NCBI GenBank assembly: GCA_910588945.1
Contig: CAJUSF010000031.1
Coordinates: 62,001 to 126,000, forward strand
Source of the DNA: an uncultured Eggerthellaceae bacterium
Lineage (GTDB): Bacteria; Actinomycetota; Coriobacteriia; Coriobacteriales; Eggerthellaceae
DNA length: 64,000 nt
Direction of reading: 5' to 3'
The translations under genes and the position numbers were made by a program. Positions 18,945 through 27,324 of this stretch are shown one piece after another. The notes beneath the pieces were generated by a model. It was not told the origin of the DNA. It did not search any database and saw nothing but the letters and a program-made list of their open reading frames with translations. Each line of letters starts with the position of its first letter. The first letter of the stretch is position 1.

Positions 18945-20006
18945 ATGAAAGATAAAATCGTGAAAAGAAATCCTTCGAAGGCATCTTTAGTCATCGCGCT
19001 GATAGCGTTGCTCGTATCGCTTGCGATGCTATCTTTGACAGGATGCGCAGGTAAGCAGGATGCGCAGAGCGACAAAGCCACAAATGGTGGCGGCGATGCT
19101 CTCACAAAGATATCATTCGTGCTCGATTACGCTCCGAATACGAACCATACTGGCATCTATGTGGCGCGGGATCTGGGCTATTATGAGCAGGCCGGGCTTG
19201 ATGTGGAGATCGTTCAGCCTCCCGAGGATGGTGCAGATGCCCTTGTCGCGAGCGGCAATGCCGAGCTTGGAATGAGCTATCAGGATGTTATGGCGAACTA
19301 TCTTGGTTCTTCCGATCCGTTGCCCGTTACCGCTGTTGCGGCGGTGATACAGCATAACACCAGTGGCATCATCTCGAGGGCCGAAGATGGTATCGAGCGT
19401 CCATCGGATATGCAGAATAAGCGCTATGCCACGTGGGACCAAGCGGTCGAGCAGGCTATCGTGAAGAGCGTCATCGAGACGGACGGAGGGGATTTTTCTA
19501 CCGTGGAGCTTATTCCGGTCGGGATGAGCGATGAGGTTAGCGGCCTTCGTGCTGACATGTTCGACACGGTTTGGTGCTACGAGGCTTGGGCCGGTCAAAA
19601 CGCCGCGGTCCAAGGACTTGATACGAACTATTTCAGCTTTCGCGATATAGATGAGCGATTCGATTATTACACCCCTGTGATCATAGCCAACGATGAATTT
19701 CTAGCCACCGATCCGGATGCGGTCAAAGCGTTTCTCGAGGCGACGGAGCGCGGATATCAGTATGCAGCTTCCAACCCTTCAGAGGCTGCGGATATTCTCA
19801 TCAATGCTGTGCCGGAACTCGATGAGAAGCTTATTCATGCATCGCAGGAATACCTTGCCGATAAGTACATCGCCGATGCGCCGAAGTGGGGATATATCGA
19901 CCCGGCACGCTGGAATGCATTCTATGCATGGATGAACGATCAGGGTCTCACCGAGAAGGCGATCCCGCTCGATAGCGCATTTTCCAACGATTACCTGCCT
20001 GAATAG
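18945..20006 (+). CDS. thiY: NMT1/THI5-like substrate-binding lipoprotein (ThiY-like)
   Basis: A 353-residue extracytoplasmic binding protein with a lipoprotein signal (lipobox LTGC, lipidated Cys34). The mature part starts with ISFVLDYAPNTNHTGIYVA, the hallmark of the THI5/NMT1 family that binds the hydroxymethylpyrimidine or formylaminopyrimidine thiamine precursors. It sits between the permease (148 bp upstream) and the ATPase (11 bp downstream) in the TPP-controlled operon. The relatively wide upstream gap has its own AAGGAGAG site and no clear terminator. Confidence 0.92.
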   Translation: MKDKIVKRNPSKASLVIALIALLVSLAMLSLTGCAGKQDAQSDKATNGGGDALTKISFVLDYAPNTNHTGIYVARDLGYYEQAGLDVEIVQPPEDGADALVASGNAELGMSYQDVMANYLGSSDPLPVTAVAAVIQHNTSGIISRAEDGIERPSDMQNKRYATWDQAVEQAIVKSVIETDGGDFSTVELIPVGMSDEVSGLRADMFDTVWCYEAWAGQNAAVQGLDTNYFSFRDIDERFDYYTPVIIANDEFLATDPDAVKAFLEATERGYQYAASNPSEAADILINAVPELDEKLIHASQEYLADKYIADAPKWGYIDPARWNAFYAWMNDQGLTEKAIPLDSAFSNDYLPE

Positions 20007-20017
20007 GAGGAGCGGTA

Positions 20018-20833
20018 ATGGTGAATGAAGCAGGTTCGATTCTCGAAGCGCTCGATCTTCGCGTGAGTCGAGCCGGTCGCACGGTGATCGACGATGTGTC
20101 GATAGAGCTGCACGAGCGCGAGATGATATGCCTCGTCGGGCGCTCGGGTGTGGGAAAAACGACGCTGTTTCATACACTTGCGGGCCTTATAGAGCCAGTG
20201 TCGGGCAAGGTCATCCTCAAAGGAAAGGACATAACGGGCAAACCGGGCCATATAAGCTATATGTTGCAAAAGGATCTGCTGCTGAAGCAGCGCAGCGTTA
20301 TTGACAATGTTGCGCTGCCTCTTGTTGTGCGCGGCATGAGCAAGAAGGCCGCAAGAGCCGAAGCGCGATCATATTTCGCTGAATTCGGACTCGAAGGAAC
20401 GCAGGATCTCTATCCTTATGAACTTTCTGGCGGAATGCGTCAGCGAGCGGCGATGCTTCGAACGTATCTCAATAATTCTGATGTCGTGTTGATGGATGAG
20501 CCTTTCAGTGCGCTGGATGCGCTTTTGCGCGTGGATATGCGTGCTTGGTATCTGCATATGATGGACAAGCTGGGCTTTGCTAGCATTCTCATCACGCATG
20601 ATGTGGATGAGGCCATCGCGCTTGCAGATAGAGTGCTCGTGCTCGGCTGCGAGCGCGGCGCTACCACCAATGATCATGCCGATCTTGGTGATTCAAGTGA
20701 CCGGAGCGTTGATGCGCATGCGGGAACCATCGTGGCATCGATCGATGTTACCTGTCCTAGATCCGAGCGCGACGATTTCATCTTAAGCTCCGAGGCGCTC
20801 ACTATCAAAAGGGAGATATTGTCATATTTGTAA
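20018..20833 (+). CDS. ABC transporter ATPase (ThiZ-like)
   Basis: A 271-residue ATPase of the nitrate/sulfonate/taurine type completing the thiamine-precursor importer. Walker A is GRSGVGKTT, the signature is LSGGMRQRAA, and Walker B is VVLMDEPFSALDA, followed by the ITHDVDEA switch. The C-terminal ~60 residues form an extra tail. It follows the binding protein by 11 bp, with AGGAGCGG as its ribosome-binding site. Confidence 0.92.
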   Translation: MVNEAGSILEALDLRVSRAGRTVIDDVSIELHEREMICLVGRSGVGKTTLFHTLAGLIEPVSGKVILKGKDITGKPGHISYMLQKDLLLKQRSVIDNVALPLVVRGMSKKAARAEARSYFAEFGLEGTQDLYPYELSGGMRQRAAMLRTYLNNSDVVLMDEPFSALDALLRVDMRAWYLHMMDKLGFASILITHDVDEAIALADRVLVLGCERGATTNDHADLGDSSDRSVDAHAGTIVASIDVTCPRSERDDFILSSEALTIKREILSYL

Positions 20834-20940
20834 GTCGGTGCCTGAGCTTTTCATCTAGAATCTTAGGATCGTATCTTTGTAAGCCACAAGCGATTCGGCA
20901 ATGGCGGATCGTGGTGTGATCGAAAGAGGAGATATATCCT

Positions 20941-22803
20941 GTGGAAGCTTTGGAATTGGTGCTGTTTCTTTTGTCTATAGTCGCTGCATCCAGCATCTTG
21001 GATAGATTTTTGCCCGGCCTGTCGCTTCCCATTGTGCAGATCGCGCTTGGAGCTATTATCGCAGCATTCTTCGCGCTTCCAGCATCCGAGGGTATCGATA
21101 CAGAGCTGCTTTTGATCCTGTTCATAGCGCCGTTGCACTTCAACGAGTCGAGACATGCTGACTCTGGGGCTCTTTGGGCCAATCGCTGGGCGATAGCATC
21201 TTTGGCTGTAGGGCTCGTTGTGGCGATCGTCATATGCGTGGGCGCCACTTTGCATGCGCTGCTTCCTATGGTTCCCCTTGCGGCCGCATTTGCGCTAGGA
21301 GCCGCGATGGGCTCGACCGATGCGGTGGCGGTCACATCGCTATCAAAGGATTATCGGTTCTCAAGGCACCACAAAACACTGCTCGAAGGAGAGGCGTTTT
21401 TCAATGACGTGACCGGAACGGTGATCTTTAAGTGTGCGATCGGAGTTGCCGCCACAGGAGCGCTGTCGCTTACTCATGCGGGTGAAGAGTTCGCTATGGA
21501 TCTTTTCGGCGGGATGATCGGCGGTGCGATCATGGGAGCGATCGCATGGGCGCTGCTCGAAGGCATCAAGCGCATCGGCGCTGATTCTCCGACGCTTCAT
21601 GTGACCCTTGAGTTACTGTTGCCGTTTGTCATCTATCTAATCTCGAAGCAGATTCACATAGGAGCGGTCATCGCGGTGGTGTCGGCTGGGCTTGTGATGT
21701 CGATCTTCCCGCATCGGCACACAGCGGCCTCCGCGCGTCAGAAGCTTCAGTCGCGAGGGGTGTGGGTTACGCTCGAGTTTATTCTGAACGGGATCATCTT
21801 TGTAGTGTTAGGGATGCAGTTGCCGAGACTTCTTCATCCGGTGGCCGAAAGTGGCCTTGCTGACCCGCTCGGATTGATCCTTGTTATCTTCATCGTTACG
21901 CTGGTGCTTGAAGGCGTACGCTTCGTTTGGATTCTTGTGATGGATATGATCCACAGCAAGAGCGAGGGACATGCTGTGTCTGATTGTTTTAAGGCGAAGA
22001 GCCTTAAAGGAACGCTTGCGATGGCGTTCGCAGGGCCAAAAGGCGGCATCACGCTGTCGCTGATGCTGACGATTCCGTTTACTCTTGCAGGCGGCGAGGT
22101 CTTCCAGTATCGGGAGACTCTCATCTCGATTGCATCGGGCGTTATCTTGCTCACGCTATTGCTCGCAAATTTCGGGGTGTCGCTCCTTACGGTTCACAAG
22201 CATGCTGCCAAGAAGCGCACCGACCAGGTGGATGCTGAGATCCGGATGATCGAGCGTACTATTGCCTCGATCGAGGCGGATGCACATTTCACTGGCAATG
22301 TGCAGTTCGAGCCTGTAGATGATGACCGATACGCAGATGCTATCGAGGGAATTGATGAGCCTGCGACGATTATTGTGATGAAGCGATATGCTGATCAGTT
22401 GGACGATCTTATAGGTGCAGCGAGCAAGGATACGGCCAAGCGCGTGCGCGGGATCATCGGGCACATCAATGAGTTATATGACAGGGTCGATGATATTGCT
22501 GTTGAGGTGAAGAGCTTTGATGAGGAAGACGAGGATGATGCTGACGATGCTGGGCATTGTGCATCGAATGGATCGGGAGGATCGAGCGATCCGGCGATAA
22601 ATACGAGCAGCTCCGACCCGTCGCGCCTGACAGCGCATTTCAGGAAGATCCGTGCGATCTATGAGGGCGTAGAGGATGTTCAGTCCCAGGCGCTCGCTCG
22701 CCAGCTCGAGATAATAAAGCAAATGCGCGCTTCAGGAGAACTTGATGCTGAGCAGGCTAAGGAGTTGAGGGATGAGGTGTATATTGAGCAACTTACCTTA
22801 TAA
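20941..22803 (+). CDS. Na+/H+ antiporter, CPA1 (NhaP-like) family
   Basis: A 620-residue cation/proton antiporter starting at GTG 20941, preceded by AAGAGGAGA. The N-terminal ~420 residues are membrane helices with CPA1 features such as GAAMGSTDAVAVTSL (exchange-site Asp) and LLEGEAFFNDVTGTVIF, plus AFAGPKGGITLSLML. The ~190-residue C-terminus is cytoplasmic, charged and partly acidic/Ser-rich, and could be regulatory. It is probably independent of the thiamine operon, from which it is separated by 107 bp. Confidence 0.9.
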   Translation: MEALELVLFLLSIVAASSILDRFLPGLSLPIVQIALGAIIAAFFALPASEGIDTELLLILFIAPLHFNESRHADSGALWANRWAIASLAVGLVVAIVICVGATLHALLPMVPLAAAFALGAAMGSTDAVAVTSLSKDYRFSRHHKTLLEGEAFFNDVTGTVIFKCAIGVAATGALSLTHAGEEFAMDLFGGMIGGAIMGAIAWALLEGIKRIGADSPTLHVTLELLLPFVIYLISKQIHIGAVIAVVSAGLVMSIFPHRHTAASARQKLQSRGVWVTLEFILNGIIFVVLGMQLPRLLHPVAESGLADPLGLILVIFIVTLVLEGVRFVWILVMDMIHSKSEGHAVSDCFKAKSLKGTLAMAFAGPKGGITLSLMLTIPFTLAGGEVFQYRETLISIASGVILLTLLLANFGVSLLTVHKHAAKKRTDQVDAEIRMIERTIASIEADAHFTGNVQFEPVDDDRYADAIEGIDEPATIIVMKRYADQLDDLIGAASKDTAKRVRGIIGHINELYDRVDDIAVEVKSFDEEDEDDADDAGHCASNGSGGSSDPAINTSSSDPSRLTAHFRKIRAIYEGVEDVQSQALARQLEIIKQMRASGELDAEQAKELRDEVYIEQLTL

Positions 22804-22828
22804 ATTTTTATGGAATAAAAATTTATAA
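22798..22828. terminator. AT-only hairpin overlapping the antiporter stop codon
   Basis: A perfect 13-bp inverted repeat (TTATAAATTTTTA / TAAAAATTTATAA) with a 5-nt loop includes the TAA stop of the antiporter. It has no GC clamp, so it is atypical as a terminator; it could instead be an RNA end-protecting hairpin or part of the element that follows. Confidence 0.45.
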
Positions 22829-22829
22829 C

Positions 22830-22941
22830 GCTAAAAACCTCCGAATGCGCGCTTATATGGCGCTTTGATGCTTACCCTCGTTGGACAAAGCCAACTCGGC
22901 CGCATCACACACCATCTAAGCACACCTCGAAGGTTTTTAGC
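22830..22941. repeat. 112-bp structured element with inverted-repeat ends
   Basis: GCTAAAAACCT at 22830-22840 is exactly inverted as AGGTTTTTAGC at 22931-22941, with three further pairs after one mismatch. Inside are two small hairpins, GCGC/GCGC around 22849-22863 and GTTGG/CCAAC at 22880-22895. The whole can fold as a closed multi-branch structure on either strand. It fits a small non-autonomous element or a structured RNA; it has no coding potential I can support. Confidence 0.5.
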
Positions 22942-22947
22942 TCCCCT

Positions 22948-23236
22948 ACGAACGACCTGCAACTTCTTAATATTTTATTGTGTTCAACCAGTTGCACTAT
23001 CCCGACGAACGACCTGCAAAGTTTTGAGATTATATTGTGGTTAACCAGCTGCTTTGTCCCGACGAACGAGCTGAAATGTTTTGATATTTTATTGTGTTCA
23101 ACCAGTTGCACTATCCCGACGAACGAGCTGAAGCCTTTAGAGATTATATTGTGGTTAACCAGCTGCTTTGTCCCGACGAACGACCTAAGACTTCTTGATG
23201 TTTTATTGTGTTTGACTAGTTATCTTGTCCCTCGCG
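22948..23236. repeat. Tandem array of 57-bp repeats in two alternating types
   Basis: Five units begin at 22948, 23005, 23062, 23119 and 23176, four of them exactly 57 bp and each starting ACGAACGA. Units 1 and 3 share TGTTCAACCAGTTGCACTAT; units 2 and 4 share TGGTTAACCAGCTGCTTTGT, so the true period is a 114-bp A-B dimer. Unit 5 is a diverged A type, and the partial sixth (CGAACGGTCT) runs into the 3' end of glmM. Because 57 is a multiple of three the array is open in some frames on both strands, but no ribosome-binding site or homology supports translation. Confidence 0.9.
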
Positions 23237-23242
23237 AACGGT

Positions 23243-24652
23243 CTAGATCTTCTCCACGATTGCGGCGATGGCTTTTGCATGGCGCTCGGCATCTGCCTGC
23301 GTGGCGGCTTCCACCATCACGCGAACGACAGGTTCGGTACCGCTCGGACGAAGCAGTACGCGTCCGTTTTCGCCGAGCTCTTCCTCGGCAGTGCGAACAG
23401 CAGCAAGCACATCGGTGCTCTCGCTGACGGCTTGCTTGTCAGAAACGCGCACGTTGATGAGCACCTGCGGATACTTCTTCATGACGTCGATGGCCTCATC
23501 GACGTTCTTGCCGCTGCGTTTTACCGCCGCAATAAACTGCACGGCGGTCATGAGCCCGTCGCCTGTCGAGTTATGCTCGAGAAGGATCATGTGGCCTGAT
23601 TGTTCTCCGCCGATGGAGTAATCGTTTGCACGCATCTCTTCGAGCACATAGCGGTCGCCAACCTTCGTTTGCACGACTTCGATTCCTGCATCACGCATAG
23701 CGTGCGTAAAGCCGAGGTTGCACATAACCGTGCTGACTACGGTATTGTTCTTCAGCACGCCGCGGCTTTTCATGTCGATGGCGCACACAGCCTCGACGAT
23801 GTCTCCGTCGATCTCGCGCCCGGTGGGGGAGACCATCATCACGCGATCCGCATCGCCATCGTGTGCGATCCCCAGATCAGCGCCTGTTTCCTTCATGAGA
23901 TCCATCAGAGGCTCAAGGTGTGTCGAGCCACATTTGACATTGATATCGAAACCGTCGAAATCGTCATTTATCACATCGACAATGGCGCCGAGCTTGCGAA
24001 GCGCTGCAGGGCTTGTGAGCGATGAGGCTCCGTGACCGGTATCGAGCGCGATATGCATGCCTTTGAAGTCCATATTCTGTGACAGGATCGAATCTACAGC
24101 ATGATCGATATAGATATCGAGAGCGTCTTTGAGCTGCACGGCGAAACCGAGATCACTTCCGCAAGGCATGCATGCGAACTCATCACTTGGATCATGTGCG
24201 CCATCTACCGAAGCGTCTGAGGCGCTCTGATCAGAAGCAGATGTGCGTGTGCGCCCTTCAAGACCGCCATCGTTGATGAAAGCCTCTATGCGATCTTCAA
24301 GTGCATCTGGGAGCTTATAGCCGAAAGAATCGAACAGCTTGATGCCGTTGTACTCAGGAGGATTATGAGATGCGGAGATGACAGCGCCGCCTGCAGCGGA
24401 TAGCTTGCGAACAAGAAGTGCGATTCCCGGAGTAGGAATGACGCCTGCCAAAAGCGCGGTGCCTCCGGCACTAGTGATTCCCGCCACCATCGCCGACTCG
24501 AGCATATCGCCGGAAAGACGCGTGTCCTTACCCACTATGATCGTTTTTCCTAGGAAGACGACGGCCGCCTGCCCCAGTCTGTATGCTATCTCATTGGTGA
24601 GTTCTACATTGGCGATGCCTCGCACGCCGTCAGTTCCGAAAAGTCGAGCCAT
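23243..24652 (-). CDS. glmM: Phosphoglucosamine mutase
   Basis: A 469-residue enzyme converting glucosamine-6-phosphate to glucosamine-1-phosphate for peptidoglycan precursor synthesis. It starts MARLFGTDGVRG, the phospho-serine loop is ISASHNPPEYNG with catalytic Ser95, the Mg site is in AHDGDADRV, and the phosphate-binding loop is RPSGTEPVVRVMVE near the C-terminus. It is slightly longer than the usual ~445 because of a Ser/Asp/Ala-rich insertion at about 139-165. The start is at ATG 24652 after AAAGGAGC. Its 3' end touches the 57-bp repeat array. Confidence 0.96.
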   Translation of the reverse strand: MARLFGTDGVRGIANVELTNEIAYRLGQAAVVFLGKTIIVGKDTRLSGDMLESAMVAGITSAGGTALLAGVIPTPGIALLVRKLSAAGGAVISASHNPPEYNGIKLFDSFGYKLPDALEDRIEAFINDGGLEGRTRTSASDQSASDASVDGAHDPSDEFACMPCGSDLGFAVQLKDALDIYIDHAVDSILSQNMDFKGMHIALDTGHGASSLTSPAALRKLGAIVDVINDDFDGFDINVKCGSTHLEPLMDLMKETGADLGIAHDGDADRVMMVSPTGREIDGDIVEAVCAIDMKSRGVLKNNTVVSTVMCNLGFTHAMRDAGIEVVQTKVGDRYVLEEMRANDYSIGGEQSGHMILLEHNSTGDGLMTAVQFIAAVKRSGKNVDEAIDVMKKYPQVLINVRVSDKQAVSESTDVLAAVRTAEEELGENGRVLLRPSGTEPVVRVMVEAATQADAERHAKAIAAIVEKI

Positions 24653-24712
24653 ATTCTTGCTCCTTTGTGGATATCCTGATTCGTTTTCAGTCGCATGTAA
24701 ATGAATGCTTCC

Positions 24713-24743
24713 ATTTTATCGTAAATGAGCTATCCGCAAGCAA
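24713..24743 (-). promoter_or_regulatory. Possible glmM promoter
   Basis: Reading the minus strand, TTGCTT is followed after about 19 bases by TAAAAT, some 60 bases before the glmM start. The spacing is slightly long and the match is partial. Confidence 0.35.
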
Positions 24744-24810
24744 TGTGCTTCGATTGGCTGCAGGGCGTTGAAGATCTATCTTTTGGGATGCGTCAAACTC
24801 TATGGCGGCA

Positions 24811-24837
24811 GAAAAGAGAAGCCGCATCAGATGCAGC
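24811..24837 (-). terminator. Hairpin with U-rich tail between riboswitch and glmM
   Basis: On the minus strand GCTGCAT CTG ATGCGGC forms a 7-bp stem (one G-T pair) followed by TTCTCTTTTCT. It lies about 100 nt after the cobalamin-type RNA and 159 nt before glmM, so it could end the riboswitch transcript or be its expression platform. Confidence 0.6.
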
Positions 24838-24915
24838 GTGAAGTTCTTGGGTGATGCGCGGAAATGCGCTGGGGCGACCAGTCAAAAAAAACGCCCCGAC
24901 CCTCGAAAAGGATGA

Positions 24916-25030
24916 ACCCACCATTCCAGGTGGGTGTTCGCAGCAGGCTTCCTGGCTTTCGTATCAACGGACACGAATCCCCATTTCACCGGCAATGTAG
25001 AACTCCCTTTTATTTAGCATCGGTCCATCG
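24916..25030 (-). ncRNA. Cobalamin-type riboswitch, apparently without a B12 gene
   Basis: On the minus strand the sequence at 24958-24941 is AAGCCAGGAAGCCTGCTG, which fits the B12-box consensus (rAGYCMGgAgACCkGCC) at about 14 of 17 positions. Upstream of it on the same strand are AAAGGGAG and GCCGGTGAAA, matching the conserved 5' blocks, and a hairpin CGTGTC CGTT GATACG at 24975-24960. A 7-bp stem (ACCCACC/GGTGGGT, 24935-24916) follows. The next gene downstream is glmM, with no cobalamin gene between. The match is by eye and the peripheral stems are short. Confidence 0.62.
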
Positions 25031-25188
25031 CAAAAGTGAGGGCGGGACTTATCAAAGTATATCCGATAATGCAGAGCAATGGTGTGTGAGTTGCATGTGT
25101 TTAGAATTCGACACAATAATTCAGTGGAAAGTTCGAACTGCTGTCATATGCTGTACGCTCGCAATGTGGTAGACAGTACGGGAAAACG

Positions 25189-25215
25189 AAAGAGGCTGCA
25201 CGATGCAGCCTCTTT
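25189..25215 (-). terminator. Terminator of the pknB cluster
   Basis: A 12-bp stem (AAAGAGGCTGCA / TGCAGCCTCTTT) with a 3-nt loop lies 22 bp after the pknB stop; the minus-strand tail reads CGTTTTCCC. The plus-strand side is also followed by T. Confidence 0.85.
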
Positions 25216-25237
25216 TCACATGATCTTAGGTTATCCG

Positions 25238-27205
25238 TCATTCACTGGGGGTACTCGATCCGCCTGAGTATTTCCCGACGACGATCGTGATGGTTGAACC
25301 CTTCTCCACCTTTTGCTGAGCGCCGGGATCTTGGCTCAGTACCTTACCATCGGATGATTGGTCGGTGGTGTTCTCGTATCGAACGTTGACGCCGAGCCCA
25401 AGATTTCCGATCTTGTTCCTAGCGCTTGTCTCGCTCTCACCAAGCACGCCGGGTACCGTTACGCGCTCGTCAGGACGCTTCCCGTCGGAGACGACCACGG
25501 TGATCGAAGAGCCCTTCTGTAGCTTTGTGCCAGAGGTGGGGGACTGTGATAGAACGATATCAGCCGATACGCTGTCGCTATATTCGCGGCTTCCCTCGAC
25601 GAGGACGAATCCTGCGGATTCAGCCTTGGAGCGCGCGGCTTGGATGCTCAGACCCTTGAGATCAGGAACCTCTTCGTTGTTGGAGCCTTGTGACACGACG
25701 AGGTTAACCTTCGTTCCCACTTTGGCTTTGGAGCCTGCGGTAGGATCTTGGCTCATGATCTTGCCCTCTTCGATATCGTCGCTGTATTCTTTCGCAGTGT
25801 CCCCAACGGTGAATCCTGCGGTAGCGAGCGCCTTGCGCGCCTGATCGACGGTCATGTTCTTCACATCGGGCACATCGACTTCCACTGTGCCTTGTGCAAC
25901 ATCAAGTGTGACGGTCGAGCCCTTGGGCGCCTGCGAGCCTGCCTTCGGGTCTTGGTTCAGCACTGTGCCGGGAGCTGCAGTGTCGTCGGTTACGTTGTTG
26001 ATCTTCACTTGGAAGCCGGCATCCTCAAGTGTTTGCTGCGCGGCCTCTGCCGGCTGGTTCACGACGTCGGGAACCTCGATGCGCTCTCCACCGAGTCCGA
26101 ATGCGAACACGGCTCCGATGATCGCGATGGCAAGCACAGCAACTACAGCGATGATGATGTTGCGTTTCTTTTTCTTAGCCGCTTCGGCTTCATCGTCGTT
26201 GTTGCCGCGATAGGTCTGACTTGGGGCGGCATGCGATCCGCGTGTGGCGTTCATGGCCTGAGTGACCGGCATTACCTGCGTCTCGCCCATACCAGCGCCT
26301 GCCGCAGCGCCTATCGGGGCGATCACCTGTGTCTGCGCGCTCGTAAAACCGTTGTTTGCTCCTGCGACAGGACGACCAGCCAGATAGTTGTTCAGAGCCA
26401 ATCGCATATCGTTGGCGGTAGCGAAACGACGAGAGGGATCCTTTTCCATGGCCCTCATGATGATGGCCTCAAGATCCGGATCGATGTCGGGGTTGAACTC
26501 GTGCGGCGCTGGCGGAATGTCCTGTACCTGCATCAATGCAACACTGACCGCATCGGGCCCGTCGAATGGAAGCGTCCCTGTGACAGCTTCATATAACACA
26601 ATGCCTAGCGAATAGACATCGGATGTCGCGGTGAGGTCCTTGCCTTGAGCCTGCTCGGGCGAGGCGTAGTGCGCGGTACCGAGCACGGTTTGGGTCTTAT
26701 CGGAAGTGGAGTTCTTTGCGCGTGCGATCCCGAAGTCCATGACCTTAACGTTGCCATCAGGCTGAACCATGATGTTTTGTGGCTTGATATCGCGATGAAT
26801 GATATCTTGCTTGTGTGCGACAGTGAGAGCTTGGCACACCTGCGCGCCGATCTCGGCAGCCTTGCGCTGGTTGATCGGACCTCGCTGTTGGATGGCAGTC
26901 TTAAGATCGGAGCCGCGGATATACTCCATCACGATGAAATAAGTGTCATCATCGTGGCCCCAGTCATAAACATTAACGATATAAGGGCTTTGAAGATTGG
27001 CCGCCGCAGCAGCTTCTTGGCGGAAGCGCCGCGCGAAATCGGGATCTTCGGCGTATTGCGGGAGCATGACCTTAATAGCCACTATTCTCCCCAAAACGCT
27101 GTCTTGAGCGCTGTAGACCTCAGCCATGCCGCCGATGCCGATACGCTCGCCTACTTCATAGCGGCCGCTGAAAACTCTGCCTGTCATAGGTCCGCGTCCA
27201 GTCAT
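25238..27205 (-). CDS. pknB: Membrane Ser/Thr protein kinase with four PASTA domains
   Basis: A 655-residue eukaryotic-type kinase controlling cell-wall growth and division. The kinase domain is residues 14-275: ATP lysine 45 in VAIKVM, catalytic loop HRDIKPQN at 137-144, DFG at 157-159. A juxtamembrane linker ends in KKKKR, a single helix spans about 350-371, and four extracellular PASTA repeats (377-655) should sense muropeptides or lipid II. I chose the ATG at 27205, which has GGAGGAAAT upstream; an upstream ATG at 27223 overlaps that site. It is the last gene of the fhaA-fhaB-pstP-ftsW/pbp-pknB operon. Confidence 0.96.
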   Translation of the reverse strand: MTGRGPMTGRVFSGRYEVGERIGIGGMAEVYSAQDSVLGRIVAIKVMLPQYAEDPDFARRFRQEAAAAANLQSPYIVNVYDWGHDDDTYFIVMEYIRGSDLKTAIQQRGPINQRKAAEIGAQVCQALTVAHKQDIIHRDIKPQNIMVQPDGNVKVMDFGIARAKNSTSDKTQTVLGTAHYASPEQAQGKDLTATSDVYSLGIVLYEAVTGTLPFDGPDAVSVALMQVQDIPPAPHEFNPDIDPDLEAIIMRAMEKDPSRRFATANDMRLALNNYLAGRPVAGANNGFTSAQTQVIAPIGAAAGAGMGETQVMPVTQAMNATRGSHAAPSQTYRGNNDDEAEAAKKKKRNIIIAVVAVLAIAIIGAVFAFGLGGERIEVPDVVNQPAEAAQQTLEDAGFQVKINNVTDDTAAPGTVLNQDPKAGSQAPKGSTVTLDVAQGTVEVDVPDVKNMTVDQARKALATAGFTVGDTAKEYSDDIEEGKIMSQDPTAGSKAKVGTKVNLVVSQGSNNEEVPDLKGLSIQAARSKAESAGFVLVEGSREYSDSVSADIVLSQSPTSGTKLQKGSSITVVVSDGKRPDERVTVPGVLGESETSARNKIGNLGLGVNVRYENTTDQSSDGKVLSQDPGAQQKVEKGSTITIVVGKYSGGSSTPSE

Positions 27206-27324
27206 AGTATTTCCTCCACACATACTTTGTTTCTGTTTATATTCCGTTTGAATGCGTAGTCTCTAAAGGATAACGCATTTATCGTCATAATTCGATATCT
27301 AAAGGGTCTCATTTTGTCGCCTTC

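Noticed and set aside
22905..23111. Minus-strand repeat-encoded peptide
   Set aside because: Same reason: open because the repeat length is a multiple of three; no start signal.
22948..23236. CRISPR array
   Set aside because: Units are 57 bp, directly adjacent and share most of their length; there are no unique spacers of constant length and no cas genes.
22978..23427. 149-residue open frame through the repeat array on the plus strand
   Set aside because: It starts inside a repeat, has no ribosome-binding site, and its second half is antisense to glmM; 57-bp repeats keep many frames open by arithmetic.
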